From Sarcomyxa edulis (taxonomy: Eukaryota > Basidiomycota > Agaricomycetes > Agaricales > Mycenaceae), in the NCBI GenBank assembly GCA_009761415.1, contig QUOL01000014.1:984294-1048293 (forward strand): DNA of 64,000 bases, in the 5' to 3' direction. Positions 27,254 to 40,700 of the stretch are shown here, piece after piece. Position numbers and translations under genes: made by a program. Below the pieces are notes generated by a model, which saw only the letters and a list, made by a program, of their open reading frames with translations, was not told the origin of the DNA and did not search any database. Positions within the stretch are counted from its first letter, which is position 1. Each line of letters opens with the position of its first letter.

Positions 27254-28884
27254 ATGGCAGAAGAAAACTTGACTCATGGCGTAAAACGGAAAAGATTCGA
27301 AGCACCAGAGGTATGTACACATCCTCATACTTCGAAGCATCACTCAGACCCACCCCCAGAAAGATCTCGGTGTCAAAATCGCAGGGAAACTGGTATGAAA
27401 CTCTCGTAAGAGTGGTATACCGACGCTGAAGCAGCGAACCTTGTTTCATTGAAGCATCACGACTTGAAAGAAGTCAGAAAAGCTGCAAAGAAAGCCAAGG
27501 CGTTCGAAACACAGAAACTGGTCAAGAAACTCAAAGGACTACGGTACTGTTTCCTTTTGCTACCTGATCTCTCTCTCAATCTCACAATTCAATGCAGGCT
27601 CAAAGGTGATGCTACAGGAAGCATTAACGATTCAGAGGAGCAATTGGAAGCATTGAAAGTAGGCTGTCATGAAATCATCATCCGGACCTCTACTTAAGAT
27701 TTAAATGCCTCAATCAACAGCGTACAGACCATGAGCCAATAGCCAACACTGCGTTGAAGACCAAACTCAACAAGGACCGACTACTCTCCGAGAACGAACA
27801 TATCCAGGCCGCCATATTGAAAGAGTTAGCAACAAATCTCCTCGCACCTGCAACTTCCGGAACCCCTGCAGCGAAGGTGCAGAGCCGACTTTTGAGTTCG
27901 AAATTACTTGCTGTCGAGGTCGCAAACGCCGTACAGGATTTGAAAGCGGCTCTACTCCCTAAACCTGAAGCAACGGAAGGAAACGAAGAGGAGGAAGAAC
28001 ATATTGAAAGACCTAAAAAGGTGAAAAAGGTGGGGAGTGTTGAAACGGCAAAAAGCAGAGAGAGGCCTATCTTACCAGAAGCATCTGGGAGTGTTTCAGA
28101 GGATGAGGGAGAGGGAGAGGGAGAACAAAGTGATGCTGGGGGATGGGAATCCGGTACCGTAGCTGAGGACAGCGAAGAAGAAGAAGACGACCTACCAGCT
28201 GGCAGAACACGTCCCCTGGTTTCAGATGGTAGTAGTTCCACAGGAGATTCTTCAGACGATGAATTGCAGGTCAAGGTTAAAGCACCGACGAAGAAAGTGG
28301 CTGCTCCCTCGGCGAAACCGAAAGCTGCAACAGCACAATCGACTTTCCTTCCCAGTCTGGCAGTTGGATTTGTCCGAGGCGGATCCGAGGATTCAGACTG
28401 GAGCGATAGTGAAGCCAAGATCGCAGACGGAGATCAGAAGAAAAACAGACGAGGCCAAAGGGCACGAAGAGCGTAAGTTGCACTCCTGATATCTCCCGGA
28501 CCGCATTCTCTTACTCAACTAATTCTACCGTATAGGATTTGGGAGAAGAAGTTTGGCCGGAACGCGAATCATGTCAAGGAAGAGGCGAAAGCTGCGGAAA
28601 CAATTAAGAAATCCTCGTCGGCCTCCGTTCCAAGTGCTGGTAAGGACAAGCCACAATACCACCAAGGGAAGGATTCAGGGTGGTCCAAACGACCCGAACC
28701 TACTAACAACGTCAACACTTCGCGGAACGTACCTTCTGCTCCTCCACCACGGTGGGGCGCGCGACCAACGGCACAGCCGGAGGAAAAGCCGTTGCACCCT
28801 TCCTGGGAAGCAAAGAGAAAGCTCAAGGAAAAGGAAAGTGCGGGCATCGTTCCGAGTCAAGGGAAAAAGATTGTATTCACGTAG
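27254..28884 (+). CDS. BUD22: Bud22/SRFBP1-family ribosome biogenesis protein
   Basis: Exons 27254..27310, 27360..27392, 27455..27543, 27598..27658, 27721..28472 and 28536..28884 give 446 residues. The N-terminal region reads GVKIAGKLHHDLKEVRK-like DLGVKIAGKLHHDLKEVRKA and AFETQKLVKKLKGLRLKGDA; the family hallmark near the C-terminus is GQRARRAIWEKKFGRNANHV. Yeast Bud22 acts in 18S rRNA processing and small-subunit assembly in the nucleolus. The middle is acidic and low-complexity, with Ser/Glu/Asp blocks such as DSEEEEDDL and SSTGDSSDDELQ, which is normal for the family. The C-terminus ends in a basic region, ESAGIVPSQGKKIVFT. The third exon follows a GAAG acceptor. Confident. Confidence 0.88.
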
Positions 28885-29095
28885 CAGGATGTCTAGCTAT
28901 AGGTGGTTGTAGATATAAAATACATATGAGCATCATGGTGCAGGCGGGATTCCGTTCTATGTTAGTTTCGAAAAGACCGGAAAGCAAAATCAAAGAGCGG
29001 GTAGGGTACAGATACAGGTATATATGAGTATGCAAGAAATCAAAAGTATATCAGCAAAGGAAGAGTCCCGATGGCAAGAATATCATAGCGGAATT

Positions 29096-29931
29096 TTAGA
29101 AGGCTGGACGGTTTCCGAAACTCGAACAGACGTGTTTTTTGTTACCATTCGCGAGCAGCCGGCACTCCCTAGAGCACCACATCTCTCCACACTTGCCGCA
29201 TCTCGGGAAGTCAGTACCAGACTTTCTGCACGATGAGCAGCAAGCTTTCCGACATAGCTTTGATTTCCTTTCGAGTTGGGCGAGTATTGGGTGGAGTTCT
29301 TGGACGCACGCTGTCTCATCCTCGTGACGGCTCTTAGGTGCTGAGACGGACGAGGAGGATGATGCCGGGGACGAATGGCCCGACGACGTCGTGAAGAAAG
29401 ACGAGGAAGTACGACTGATAGAAGGAATGGACTGCGTAGACGAATGGGAAGATAACGGTGAGTCGGGTGGGGTTGTATGGGGGTCATCATAATAGTCTAG
29501 GCTATCTGTGTTCCAGACAGATTGGACGCGTGGACGTCGACGGTGGTCATAGATGAAAGGGCTAGAGGTTAATCCTGCGATCGATCGCAGGGAGGCTGTG
29601 GCCGAATTCGTAGGTGTAAAGGAGCCAAGCGCGTCGTGTCCTTGGCGAATAGTAACGACGACGGCAGGTGTAGCCTTTCCCGGTTCAAACGAGGACTTGT
29701 TTGAGCGGGAAGAGGAGACAGATAGTAGAGATAGGGTACGTCTTCGTCGCTGGTTCGTGTAGGACTCAATCACGCAAGCAAGTTTCTGGGAGAGGAAGTC
29801 AGATAAGAAAGGAGACGATAGAGACGAAATTTAAGTCATACCTCAGCACTGTCAGCACTAGGAGGGAAATCGTAGTCTATAGCTTTGGCTGACATGTTAA
29901 AGGGGATGCTCGTACTGAAATCGCGTGCCAT
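29096..29931 (-). CDS. MYND-like zinc finger protein of unknown function
   Basis: Exons 29931..29842 and 29785..29096 give 259 residues. The only recognisable domain is at the C-terminus, where Cys and His follow a MYND-like spacing: CSSC, eight residues, CGKC, GEMW, C, three residues, C, then nine residues before HVC. Residues about 30-190 are Ser/Thr/Pro-rich and probably disordered, with a run of six Ser (SSPASSSSSV). The usual MYND HxxxC end is shortened to HxC, so it may be a MYND relative rather than a true MYND domain. Such fingers usually mediate protein contacts. The first exon begins MARDFSTSIPFNM; no signal peptide. It is convergent with BUD22. Function unknown. Confidence 0.65.
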
Positions 29932-32931
29932 ATTCCTGGGGTACTTATAGTTCTGAGAGCAAAGCTAGGGATAGATAGAAGGTGTCGGCACGGTTCATCT
30001 TCGAATTCGAAGTATAAAAGACATACAGCGGTATCAATTCGTGAATTCAGAAGACCTGATTATAGTTTGATGAGAGCAAGCTGGCGCTGTGGGATAGATA
30101 TGGGGTAGAGTCGACGTCGACGCCTCAATTTCGCTTCAGGTCGCGCGAGTCTCGCCTATAATTTCTTTCAGATCGCTGGGTACGAATTGCTTCAACCTCC
30201 GCCCACTATAATTCGAGTCCGCGGCCACTCTCGAAAATGTTCTGTCTTGCCATCACGATGATATTCGCTCTCTAGGTCCCTGAACAGAACTTTCTGCTAC
30301 AACGTAACGTGTGTTCGGACATACATAACGCGGTTCGAATGGAGCCGGATTTCACCCAGAAGTTCTCAGGTTATCAACACCGTCCGCCGTGAGTCTGCGC
30401 AAAAGCAGGCTTTGGTCCAGGATTGTGAATAATCACGTCTTTATTGGTCAAGATTCATTCACCTGTACCCCTCACGTCAATGGTGTCAGTGTAATCAATG
30501 GTCTACTCAGGTCCGGCGAAGACAAGTGAGCGCTCTACTTGCTCAACGTATTGATTTAGATCGATTTTCTGGTCGTGTGCCACTTAAATGCGAACAACGT
30601 TAACGTAAACTGGTTGATCAATTCTTCCAGCTTACCTCTGCAGCCTCCTGCTGATCGTCCTGAACGTATGTATGTGCAGTCCCCATTCTGGACATCGCAG
30701 ACGCTCACCTCGCATGTCAGTGGATCCTGACGTTTCTTGCGCTCCGCCCGCACTGGTTTCATCGTTATACTTCGACGAGAAAAGGAATGCAATACTCTCT
30801 ACTAGTAGTCCGGCTCCCCATGGACTCAAAAACCGCCTGCTTATCGGGTTCCGTCCTTCGCTTTGGGGCCGATTTGCTCAATCGATAAGACAAGCTCTAC
30901 TCCGAGGAGCATCGATAGCCATGGGCGTGTGGATGTGAACCTTTCCCATAGGATGGTGAAATTGGAGCTTACCTCGCAGCGACTGTTCTTCCCTCCCTAG
31001 GATGTCTTAGTTTGATCGCATATCTTGGTGCAAATCGATACGTCAATGGTCGCCGCTTTTCAATTCATCGCAGCAGGAAAACACAGGTGCAAATTCGTTC
31101 CTTCCTGCTCGTTCCTACGTCTACGTATACCGCCGGTGTCTATTGGAAGAGAAGTCCACGACCAAGTCGCCGTCAATGGAGTGACTTGTTCTTCTGCATT
31201 CTCAGGCTTTGGCTTAAATACTGCCCGGGTTTACTTCGGTACGAATTGTAACAGGCGGCCCGTCATAAATCTGGTGACTCTCCCGCCAGTCTACTGGCCG
31301 TTCAACTCTTTTTTTTCTGAGCCTGAGCAACCTTTCTGTGGGTTCTTCCTCTCCTGCCTTTTCGGACCAGCTGATTTGTCGGTTTCCTGGATAGCGGCCA
31401 AAAGGAGAACATTCTCTTAGAAACATAGTGGACGACGCAGTGATGAGACTCGACCCAGCACAATGCAGATGGAGGCCACCTGCACTTCATGCGGACCTAC
31501 TGAACGATGCGTTACTTTACATGTCCCTTGTGGATCGTTTAATTGCCTCGAATCAATGTCGGAGGGCCTGGAGAGTCTCACTCACCTTACAGAGTTTATC
31601 AACCGTCAAATCGATGGGTTTCATATCGGTCAAATGTCTGACGGGATCGATGTTCCCGGCTGCAGGTAATGCCACTATGAAACCCTGTGACATTTGTTTC
31701 CTTGCTACTATCCCAATCTACAGAGTACCGTCATGATGAACGACAATTTGGACATCTTCGGAGCGTTACGTCTTTCCGTGTCCTTCATCTGTCTGATCTC
31801 TTGAACGATTGCACTCGAAGGCTGTATCTTTGGGTCTCATTTCTCAAGTCAGCATGGCCGTAATGAAGCGTCGAAGTCAGGGCTTCGAAGAATCTTCATT
31901 GGGTGATGCGGTCGTCGAAAGCCCTGTAAGAGTATCAGTGCCCGACACTCACCTAGATTCAACAAAGATGAGTGTAGACGCTTTCTCCCATCTTATCTCG
32001 TTTATCTTGACGCCGATGCCGATAACCCAATATATACTGCCCTTGGAAACAGGGTTTAACGTTCAGTCATGGTCCAAGAGGGATCGGATTTATTGCGCAT
32101 ATCACAGCCCTCATCAACATATATCCCTTCCTGCTCGCCACTGTAGTCTGTAGGAGATATCTAGACACATAAACATTGCGATGGATTGTAATCCGAATCG
32201 GCATTTTTAGAGTTATTTTTAGACCACGAGCACTTGGACATTTTTGCTTGACTTTGCCAATGCCAGTGTACGTACGTGATCTGCCTGGGATGTGTGGGAC
32301 TTTCGTGGCACATAGGGCATATGTATCCATTGTCTCGTGCCCCAGGAATTTGGAAATCGACGAGAACCGGCGGAAACACAGCACGAAGATCGTCGTGTCG
32401 AGGCTGTCCAAGATCGAGGGAATGCATCGCACCATGCATTGCCAATTCAGCGAATCTTCGAGCTTCGAGGTTGAAGCTCAGGCGCTTGTAGAACGTTGTA
32501 GAGCGCTACATATAGCACTAGCGCCTGCAGTCAACGTGCTCTTTGCGCAGTTCGATGGGTGTGATAAGCCGAATTTGATGGTTTCGGAAGATGTCCCCAT
32601 AGATCTTGGGATATCTCTAGTAGAGATAACGAGGGGTGTATAGTGGCATTTCTTGTATTCTTGGTCCTTGTATTCTTGGTGGACAATAAGACAGGACATC
32701 GAGGCTGTCGTCGATCGAGTCACAGCAGGGAATAATAGAGTTTGACGCAAGCAGTGCTAAAACGGCTTGCACACCTTCTCCACACGACCACCTACTGCTT
32801 CTCTCTAATCACATCTTTTAACGACCTTTACATCCCACTCAATCCCTCCTTTTGAGCACAAGATCGAGACGTTAATCGCTCCTTTTTTTCTGACCTTTTA
32901 AGGCCTTTTTTCCATTCACCAGGTCCAAGCC
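29932..32931. other. Longest gene-free region of the window
   Basis: Three kilobases between the divergent start codons of the MYND-like and PP2C genes. Frames of up to 155 codons occur around 31.0-31.4 and 32.2-32.6 kb, but none has a family match, and no chain of phased exons emerges. Pyrimidine-rich DNA at 32760-32925 is the likely PP2C leader. Confidence 0.5.
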
Positions 32932-35015
32932 ATGGTACGTCAACCTCTACTCTCATTTTCGGTGGCCTTTCTCATTTGGCTTTCCAATAGGGTCAAACTC
33001 TCTCATCCCCAGGTCTGTCAAGGTGTATGCTTGTCACGCTCGACATTTTGGCTCAATATACTTATCGCAGCAACGAAAAAATACTCGGAATCTGGTGGAG
33101 ATGAACGCTATTTGTTCGCCGTATCGGAGATGCAAGGGTGGCGAATTTGTGAGACTCTATATGCCCAACTACTTCCTCAAACTCCTTTTCATTTCGTTCC
33201 AATCTGGATGTTCAGCGATGGAGGACGCACACACGGTGGTTCTAAACTTGGAGGACGGTACAGAGCAGAAAAACACGTTTTTCGCAGTATATGACGGGCA
33301 CGGTGGTAAGTAGAGTCCTATGACCACCTTGAGACATTCATTCGAACCAGCTCAGGTGGAACCGTCGCGAAATTTGCTGGGCAGAATGTGCACAAGCGGT
33401 TGGTCTCGGAAGAGGCATACCAAACAAAACGATGGGAGGAGGCTCTGAAGAAAGCATTTTTGGGTACAGATGAAGACCTTCTTGCAGGTACGTCCTTTCC
33501 AATCTTTCCCTCTCCGCTGTAGCATCTGACCCCTCGGCAGACCCTGCACACAACAGAGACCCTTCCGGGTGCACAGCGGTGGCCGCATTGATTACAAATG
33601 ATAATAAGATTTATGTCGTGCGTTCACCTTATTTTTCTCTCTCTGATCGTCTAAGAGCTTACCTATTGTAAAGGCAAACGCCGGTGACTCGCGATCCGTT
33701 CTTTGTGTCAAAGGCGAAGCCAAACCCCTGAGTTTCGACCATAAACCTTCAAATGAAGGTAAGCGCTAGGAACGCCATTCTCACTGTCCTCTGTTTGATG
33801 GTCGTCATTGTAGGTGAAAGAGCTCGAATCTCTGCTGCTGGAGGATACATCGAATATGGGCGTGTCAACGGTAAGAAATTTCAATATAGTTGTAACGGCC
33901 AGCTTACCTCGCATATAAGGCAACCTCGCGCTATCGCGAGCCCTGGGTGATTTCGAATTCAAGAAAAACTTTAGCATAATCCCGGAGAAACAGGTAATCA
34001 CCGCAGATCCTGACGTGACCTGCCATCAAATCACGGACGAAGACGAATTCCTTCTCGTTGCTTGCGATGGTCTGCCTTATCTCCGTTTCTTCTCCGATTG
34101 CTTCAACTAATACACAACCTTCATGATCTAACAGGTATCTGGGATTGTTTGTCTTCCCAGCAAGCTATCGATTTCGTCCGATACCAAGTATCCCAGGGCA
34201 AAGAGCTGCAAGAGATTGGTGAAATGATGTGTGATCACTGTCTGGCCCCAGATACATCATCAGGTGCTGGAATTGGCTGCGACAACATGACTATCATGAT
34301 CGTAGCCCTCCTCCATGGCCGCTCGAAGGAAGAGTGGTATGCATGGGTGTCTGATCGCGTCAAAAATAACTACGGATACGAGACGTCGGCTGTACCGCCA
34401 AGATTGTACGCGGAGAGCAGACTAGTGTCCTTTCGCGCTCGCAGAGAAGCGACAGAGGCACGAGAGAAGGCACGGGCAGAGAGGGACGGGAGCGGGGGTG
34501 GTGATAGTGGCGGCAGCGGTTATGGCGGTACTACTTTCGGTGGTCTTGCAAGGGTACTTGGGTCGACAGGGGGGATCTCCTTCAACCCAGGCTCCGGGAT
34601 CTTGAGCGATACTGGGACGCTCATGTTTGGGAATGACGACAGTGACGACGAAAGCGGCGACGACGATGATATGGATCCAGATGCTGGCCAGTCGTTCTTC
34701 AGCAATAGCTTGGGAATCGGACGACCCGAATCACCGGATCCTACCAGACATTTGAAAGCTAAACTGGACGAATTCGAGAAGGATATGCGAGAGCAAGATG
34801 GGACAGAGGATGAGGATTATGACTTGAGTCCAGAAGCAGGTTCATCAACTCCCCACCTCCAAGGAGAAGCTCCCCCACCGCCTGCACCCCTGCCCAATGG
34901 TAACGCATACGCACCCGTCGAGCAACTGAAGTCTCTGCCTCAAGGCGATGAACTCAGTCCAGCCGTAAAGGCTGAAGGCCTCCTAGATTCGAGCGAAAGC
35001 CCGTTGAAAGTGTAG
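32932..35015 (+). CDS. PP2C-type protein serine/threonine phosphatase (Ptc2/Ptc3-like)
   Basis: Ten exons (32932..32934, 32991..33012, 33071..33148, 33216..33305, 33356..33487, 33541..33617, 33674..33758, 33814..33870, 33920..34069, 34135..35015) give 524 residues. It begins [20 protein letters not shown], the N-myristoylation-like start common in Ptc2/Ptc3 relatives. Metal and active-site motifs follow in order: [77 protein letters not shown], and [12 protein letters not shown]. These enzymes need Mn or Mg and switch off stress MAPK and checkpoint kinases. The coding part of exon 1 is the ATG alone. After the catalytic domain (about residue 300) lies a Gly/Ser-rich and then acidic tail with [14 protein letters not shown]. 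Two introns end in AAG. Family certain; exact substrate unknown. Confidence 0.92.
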
Positions 35016-35287
35016 TAGCGTATGTATAATCGCATCTCCCAATCTCCCTTTTCTCCCTTTGTCTTCATAATCTCCTCAACCCTGGTCTGTTTTCTCTTGT
35101 GCCGTAGTATTCATTCATACCATGCCCAATGTAGCACTGTATGTAGTTCGCAATTCACTCCTGTCCGGGGGCATATCATTTTCCTCTTGCCACAGTATTA
35201 TACAATTTGTGTCTGTACCATTGCATAACATTTCAAGTAGTACATACGCCATAAAACTGCTCTTCTTTTCTCCCTCCCCTTTTTTGT

Positions 35288-37288
35288 TCAAAGTATATCC
35301 CGAATGAGAACAAGTTGGCCTTCCGTCAGACACAGGATGACAGTCTTTCCTGCGGATAATACCAGCGCCCCTACCCCGAGTAGAGAACCGCCCAATCCAT
35401 CACCAACCTGTAATACATTCTGCTTGGGCCATTTTTCATTTCGAAGAGCAGCGCGATAGATGTAGACATTTCCACCACGGTAGCGAGTGCCGTTTTCGAA
35501 CGCAAATACGGCTTTAGAAGAAACGTGATACGTGAATCGGGTATCCTGCTTCGAGGCCAATACGAACGCCAAAGCATGGAAAGTAGATGTGTGAGTCCAT
35601 GCAGGAGGTGTTCCTGTTCCGTCGCTCAAGGTGAAGACGGGTCCATCAAGGTTATTTTTGACGACGAGGGACGGTTGCGAATCATGGATGCCGGGTAATA
35701 CCGTCGACAGTAGTTGAAAAGGATAATTGCGGACGCTGGAGTTCTGTAGAACTCCTCCGTCCTGGCCGACCCAGGTAAGAAACGCAGTTCTACCAACTGA
35801 CGAATCGACCTCATCATCGAGCTCCCCACTTGCCAAGCTGGGGATACCACTTCCTAAGCCCAGACCACTCGGATCGCCCCCTTCGGCTAGAGCAGCTGTG
35901 TATTTTTCCAACGATTCCCGGATGAGCCAGAGCTCCGATGGATCAAGCGTTTCCGGAACCTCCACGTCTTCTGTATTAGTTTCCGATGCGGGTGTCGTAC
36001 CCGCCGAAGCAAAGACCTGCATCCACTTTGTTCCTTCATGCTGTTTATCCAAGTACAGCGTAAGTAATCCGAAAGAATGATCCGCTTCTCGATCAAAAGT
36101 CCAGAGACTCGAGGACGCAGATATACCATCCCACAATTGTTTGTTGGAATAATGAGGGAAAGGTATGGAAGTGGTGTTCGTGCCTTGAATATGAACAGTC
36201 AAAGTTCGTGGTGAGAAGGTGACTTTGATATTAGACTTCAAAGTTGTCGAGGGGAGTGGGAAGGCGACTGTTACGGAGTCTGCTGTCTGCGTCCATGAAT
36301 AAGGAGGTGGTTTTTTTGGGTCAGCGGTGGGGGCGTCTAAGTCTTCGTTTTGCCGTGGGATTAGAGCGATTTCTTCGGAGGCAGGTTCAGACGAGACTGC
36401 AGGGAGAGCTCCTATCTCACGATAGACAGAGCTGCCTATCAAGAGGAACGCATCTTGAGCATAGTCGGTATGTATAGGGACGTCTTCTCCTTGTCGACGC
36501 CAAAGGACTGACAATTCACTGATCTCATCCGACGAAGACCCGAGGAATGGTAGTTGAAATTGAACGGCCCACACATCGAATACCACAGGACTGTGTTTCG
36601 GTTTTTTGCCATCTTTAGCCTGGTGAGTCTCCTGTTCCATTGTTTCATAGTTTCTTGATGAGATTAGAGCAACCGCCGTCATGGGTGACACTAGAACGGC
36701 CTGGTGAATGCGAAACGGGAGCGAGCCGGTGGGTCCTACACTTGTGGGAGGTAGACCGTATGGACCGATGGCTGTAGAGTTTCCTTCGACCGTAGAGATG
36801 TTGAGTATATAGAGAGCGCCAGATCCGTCAGAGACAAATGCGGTAAATGGGTCGAGGAACGCTGCTGATGGATATTCCCTATGAATGAACTCCAGAGAGG
36901 GCGTTTGTATAGGTTTTGGCAGTTGATACACGAGTCGACATGACGGATTGAGAGTTTCCTACTTTGAGAAGATGGTACGACTGAGAACAAGTATCGCATC
37001 GACAGAACAATGTTTGCTCACTGAATCTACATCGATCGATATGACTCTATATTCTGCGTCAATGTAAACCGCACATCCACCTTGAGGTGCAACTGTGAGG
37101 TGATTATATGTAATTCGGCTTTGGACTTCCTGGAATTTCAAAGGAGCTGTTCCCGCCGTCGCAATTTGAGAAGGTCTGTATTCAAGGTTATAGCGTATGA
37201 CTGCATCCTCTTGGTTCAAAGTGGGATCGAGTTGATATCCCTCGAATTTTGGGTCAAGCAGAGATCGATTGGGAGTGAAAGGTTCCAT
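35288..37288 (-). CDS. NUDCD1: NudC domain-containing protein 1
   Basis: Exons 37288..37022 and 36958..35288 give 645 residues. It starts MEPFTPNRSLLDPKFEGYQL, the standard beginning of the family. A CS domain, the Hsp90-cochaperone fold shared with NudC and p23, lies at about residues 315-410: YSWTQTADSVTVAFPLPS, FSPRTLTVHIQGTN and WTFDREADHSFGLLTLYLDK. N- and C-terminal parts form a beta-propeller-like body in the human protein, which acts as a cochaperone adaptor. A short insertion after the CS domain is rich in Gly and Glu. It is convergent with PP2C and divergent from the Spo71-like gene. The join at GTGAGC/AAAGTAG is supported by phase and by the family's VYQLPKPIQTPSLEF block. Confidence 0.9.
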
Positions 37289-37764
37289 AGCATAGATATC
37301 AAAAATTCGGATTTGTAGATAGTGTAGTTTCGGACGTCCTTTTGAGAGAGCAAGTCGCTAGAGTTGCGCTAGAGAATCAATTCCAATTTTCGGGGAAAGG
37401 CAGGCGTGACTCGTCTCACCACGCGTGACCCTTGTGACAGATGTGGGTCCAAGTTGGTCCGACCGTCCGACGTCAGGAAATGACCGATGTTTTGGATACA
37501 AGGGAAACCTGAATGGTAAGTTGAGATAAATCAAACTTGATACGATCTACATACATATTGTGCAACAGTGAGCTCAGAGACGATGCTCATAAATATAATG
37601 TCGCCACGTGGAGTCGCGTCTCTTGGCGCGGATACATTTTCGAAGTGTGGCATCATCAGGTTTGCATCAAGCCATCATCCATGCAGCCTCCCTCGAACTC
37701 CCTACTATAATTCTCTACATACTACCTTAAAATTGTCTACCCAATCTCACCACTCTTAATATTT
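37289..37764. promoter_or_regulatory. Divergent spacer between NUDCD1 and the Spo71-like gene
   Basis: About 475 bases with two divergent promoters. CTACTATAATTCTC at 37701-37714 is a weak TATA-like sequence about 55 bases before the plus-strand start. No gene seen. Confidence 0.35.
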
Positions 37765-40700
37765 ATGCCGACAAAAGCACTCATACCCCCTTCCACTTCT
37801 CTGAACACCTTACAATCCAGCAATGACGCGACTCGGCACGCTCATCATCGAAGAATCTTCATTGGACCTATGCCAGAGAAAGTAGTCTCTGACACGGAGG
37901 CAAAGGTTTTTAAACGCGAGGAACGTCGCCCGAGTCTTCTCACTGATGTTACAGATGACGATGACAGCATCTTGCACATACCCCAAATAATCAAAGACCG
38001 CGCTTTCGACTTCTTCATCCGGGAAGGGGGTAATATCGAAGACTGGGGGGAGAATGAGGAGAGGAGCGTTACTAATGAGATGCTGAAGAGATGGAAAGAT
38101 AGTGAATGGGGTTCACTTTGGAAGCGACGCAAGGAGCGCAAGAAGGAAGCTCGTCAGGACAGCAACAGTAATTGGGTAGGCGGAAGCTTCGAGATTGGAA
38201 CATTCTTAGGAGTGAATATCTTGGAAGAGCCGTCCGACTTGGCTAAGGATGCAAACTCAACGCGATCTATCCGTAGCAGAATGACCCCGTCGACTTCTCT
38301 GGCCCACGTACCGACATTATCTGGCGGCACATCTAATTTTGTTACTGCTCCTACAATACCAGTCTTTTCAACTCCAACGGATACAGAGCCACAGACACCT
38401 GCCAGCAATGGTAGCCCAAGCTCGAGTACAGGCTTACTGAGACCTCCTCTATGGGCTCGTAGCGCCTCGAAGAAACCACGGACGGAAGTCATTCACCGAC
38501 CTATCATGAAGATGCCATCCTCCCTCGTGAGGAGTGACACGCACTTGGAATTGAAGAGTAAAGAACAAGCTAGAGTACACTACGCATCTCTCCCAGTACG
38601 TGAAGCAACTGCTCCCGCTCCGGCTCCTCCATCCGAAGTCCTCGAAAGGACAGGCAGCGCTGTGGATGACAGCAGTGCAGGATCCACAATCGCAACTCCT
38701 GAACATCCTAGTTTTGACTGGGGTGACGTTGCAATGAGAGGTATGTCTGCACATTGTGCGCGTATGCAGTCACAATCTTGATACATGCATTTTCTATCTA
38801 GACAGGATGCTCGTAAGAATAAGCTACACCAAACTAGGGTCTCTAGGATCGCAATTCGATGAAATCCAAAACCGTATGACTAGCCACTTGCAATACGAGA
38901 CTTGGGCTGAATTCATGGTCGTGTGGCGAGGAGACCGAATGGAATTGTATAAAGACTATGTATATTTGATCTTGATCTGTCACCTTTCGTTCTGCTGACG
39001 GTGCTATGTCGTCCGTAGCACATACCCGGAAAAGAGTGGCTTCTCGGGCACAAGCACCTCGCCTTCATAGTCCCACTCAATTCGCCTCGAACTAAATTAT
39101 CTCTCTATTCATTTGTGGACCTCACATTTTGCATCACATGTGCCCCAACACCTACTCGAAGCGGTGGCAATAAATCGAGCTCGCTTCTCCACCGGTCCAA
39201 AGACGGGACGAATATCTTCGTTTTCAAAGTCAAAAGCAGGACCCGAGCCTTGGATTGGACGTGGCAATTATGGTATGTGATTCACTGCCCTTCTCTTTCG
39301 TTCGAAGAAGATCTTGACAAGACAGCCGTTTGTATATCTCAGGCGTACCCTCGGAGGTCAACTACCCCCGTTCATCGAAATCCGGAATCCTACCCTGGAA
39401 TCCCGAGTGAAGATCGAGATACCTGACATCGGCGTCGTTGAAAGCCAGAGGGGTCTCAAGATGTTCACTCGAAGCAACGTCATCGGGCTTTGTGAAAAAT
39501 CCCTTCGATCCGTTGGGGATTGGAAAACTATCATGCAACGACAAATTGCACAAGGGAAGATGCTGCAGCTAACCTGGCGAGTTGACACGCATCTGGATTG
39601 GATATGGCTAGAGAACGACGTGGATGGTAAGCCGCGAGAATGGGCAGTGCTTTGTGGACTGGCTCTGAAGCAGGTTGGTCTTGATCCTTCTTCATCGTGA
39701 CCTGCAAAGTTGATCACTTTCCGATTGTAGGCCACCCGTAAATCTGCGAACCTCGAGCTTCGTCTTGCTCAGCACTTCCCGTCTCATCTCCATCTGAAGG
39801 ACGGAAGCCGTCTGCACGAACCTCCCGGAATCGAGGGATACCTCGAACGTGTGAGACCCAATACTCAAACAAAGCAACGTATATATCTTGCTACACACGA
39901 CGGCAATATATTCGTTCTTCCTCCCGCACGCGCTCATCCGCCTCCTCCACCTGGACTCCAAGCACCGACACCTGAACAGGATACGGAGGACTATGCTGCG
40001 ACGCTGCGTCAAGCTGAGGTGAAACGCGGAATTTCTCAGATTATAGATGCGAATGATGTAGCCGACCTCAGGAGCATCTTAATTGTACGCCGGGCCTTCC
40101 ATCTAGTTCCTCAACACTTCTATAAGGAAGGTGAAGTGCCACATGAAGACGTGGATGTATCCTCGCAGCCCCCCGAGGACAGATTCAATAGCGATGACGA
40201 AGACGAGGGTGGAGAGGAAGGAATGTCAAAGCATCAAGATAAAGCGCATTTGAGGATGAGACGTTCATTCGAGCTTCTATTGAAGAGTGGATATGTTATC
40301 AGGTTTGAGGTCTGTTTGCACTACTCTCTCCAACCTTGGCATGTACTGATATCTGTTTAGGCACATTCGAGGCAAGCTGCCCTCGAGTGGATCGATCGGC
40401 TAAGGGCTCTTGTCGTGTACTGGAGACATCGACACCGTATCGACGCTAAAGAAGAGATGGACCTGGCGCAAGAACATCGACCCAAAGTGACTCCCCCCAT
40501 GCATAGATGTCACGATGATGGTGATGTTCCTCCTGAGCCTCCTGTCGATCCTGCGGCACCATCTCCCGCCCTAGGGTCACTGTATAATTGGTGTGTTATG
40601 GAAGGCTGCAAGCCCATAACCAGAGGAGGAAAGATCTTCATGCGAAGAGGGTTACGGGGTCAATACAAGCAAGTATTTGATGTCAGATCGTCCAGTCAAC

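Noticed and set aside
27714..28418. Minus-strand frame of 234 codons opposite BUD22
   Set aside because: Ser/Ala-rich mirror of the acidic low-complexity part of BUD22; no start context or family match.
29083..29490. Arg/Pro-rich minus-strand frame overlapping the MYND-like gene
   Set aside because: Out-of-frame shadow of the Ser-rich exon, which has the Cys/His finger in its own frame.
32161..32643. Open frames on both strands near 32.2-32.6 kb
   Set aside because: Cys/His content on the minus strand suggested a zinc finger, but spacing fits none and no exon chain could be built.
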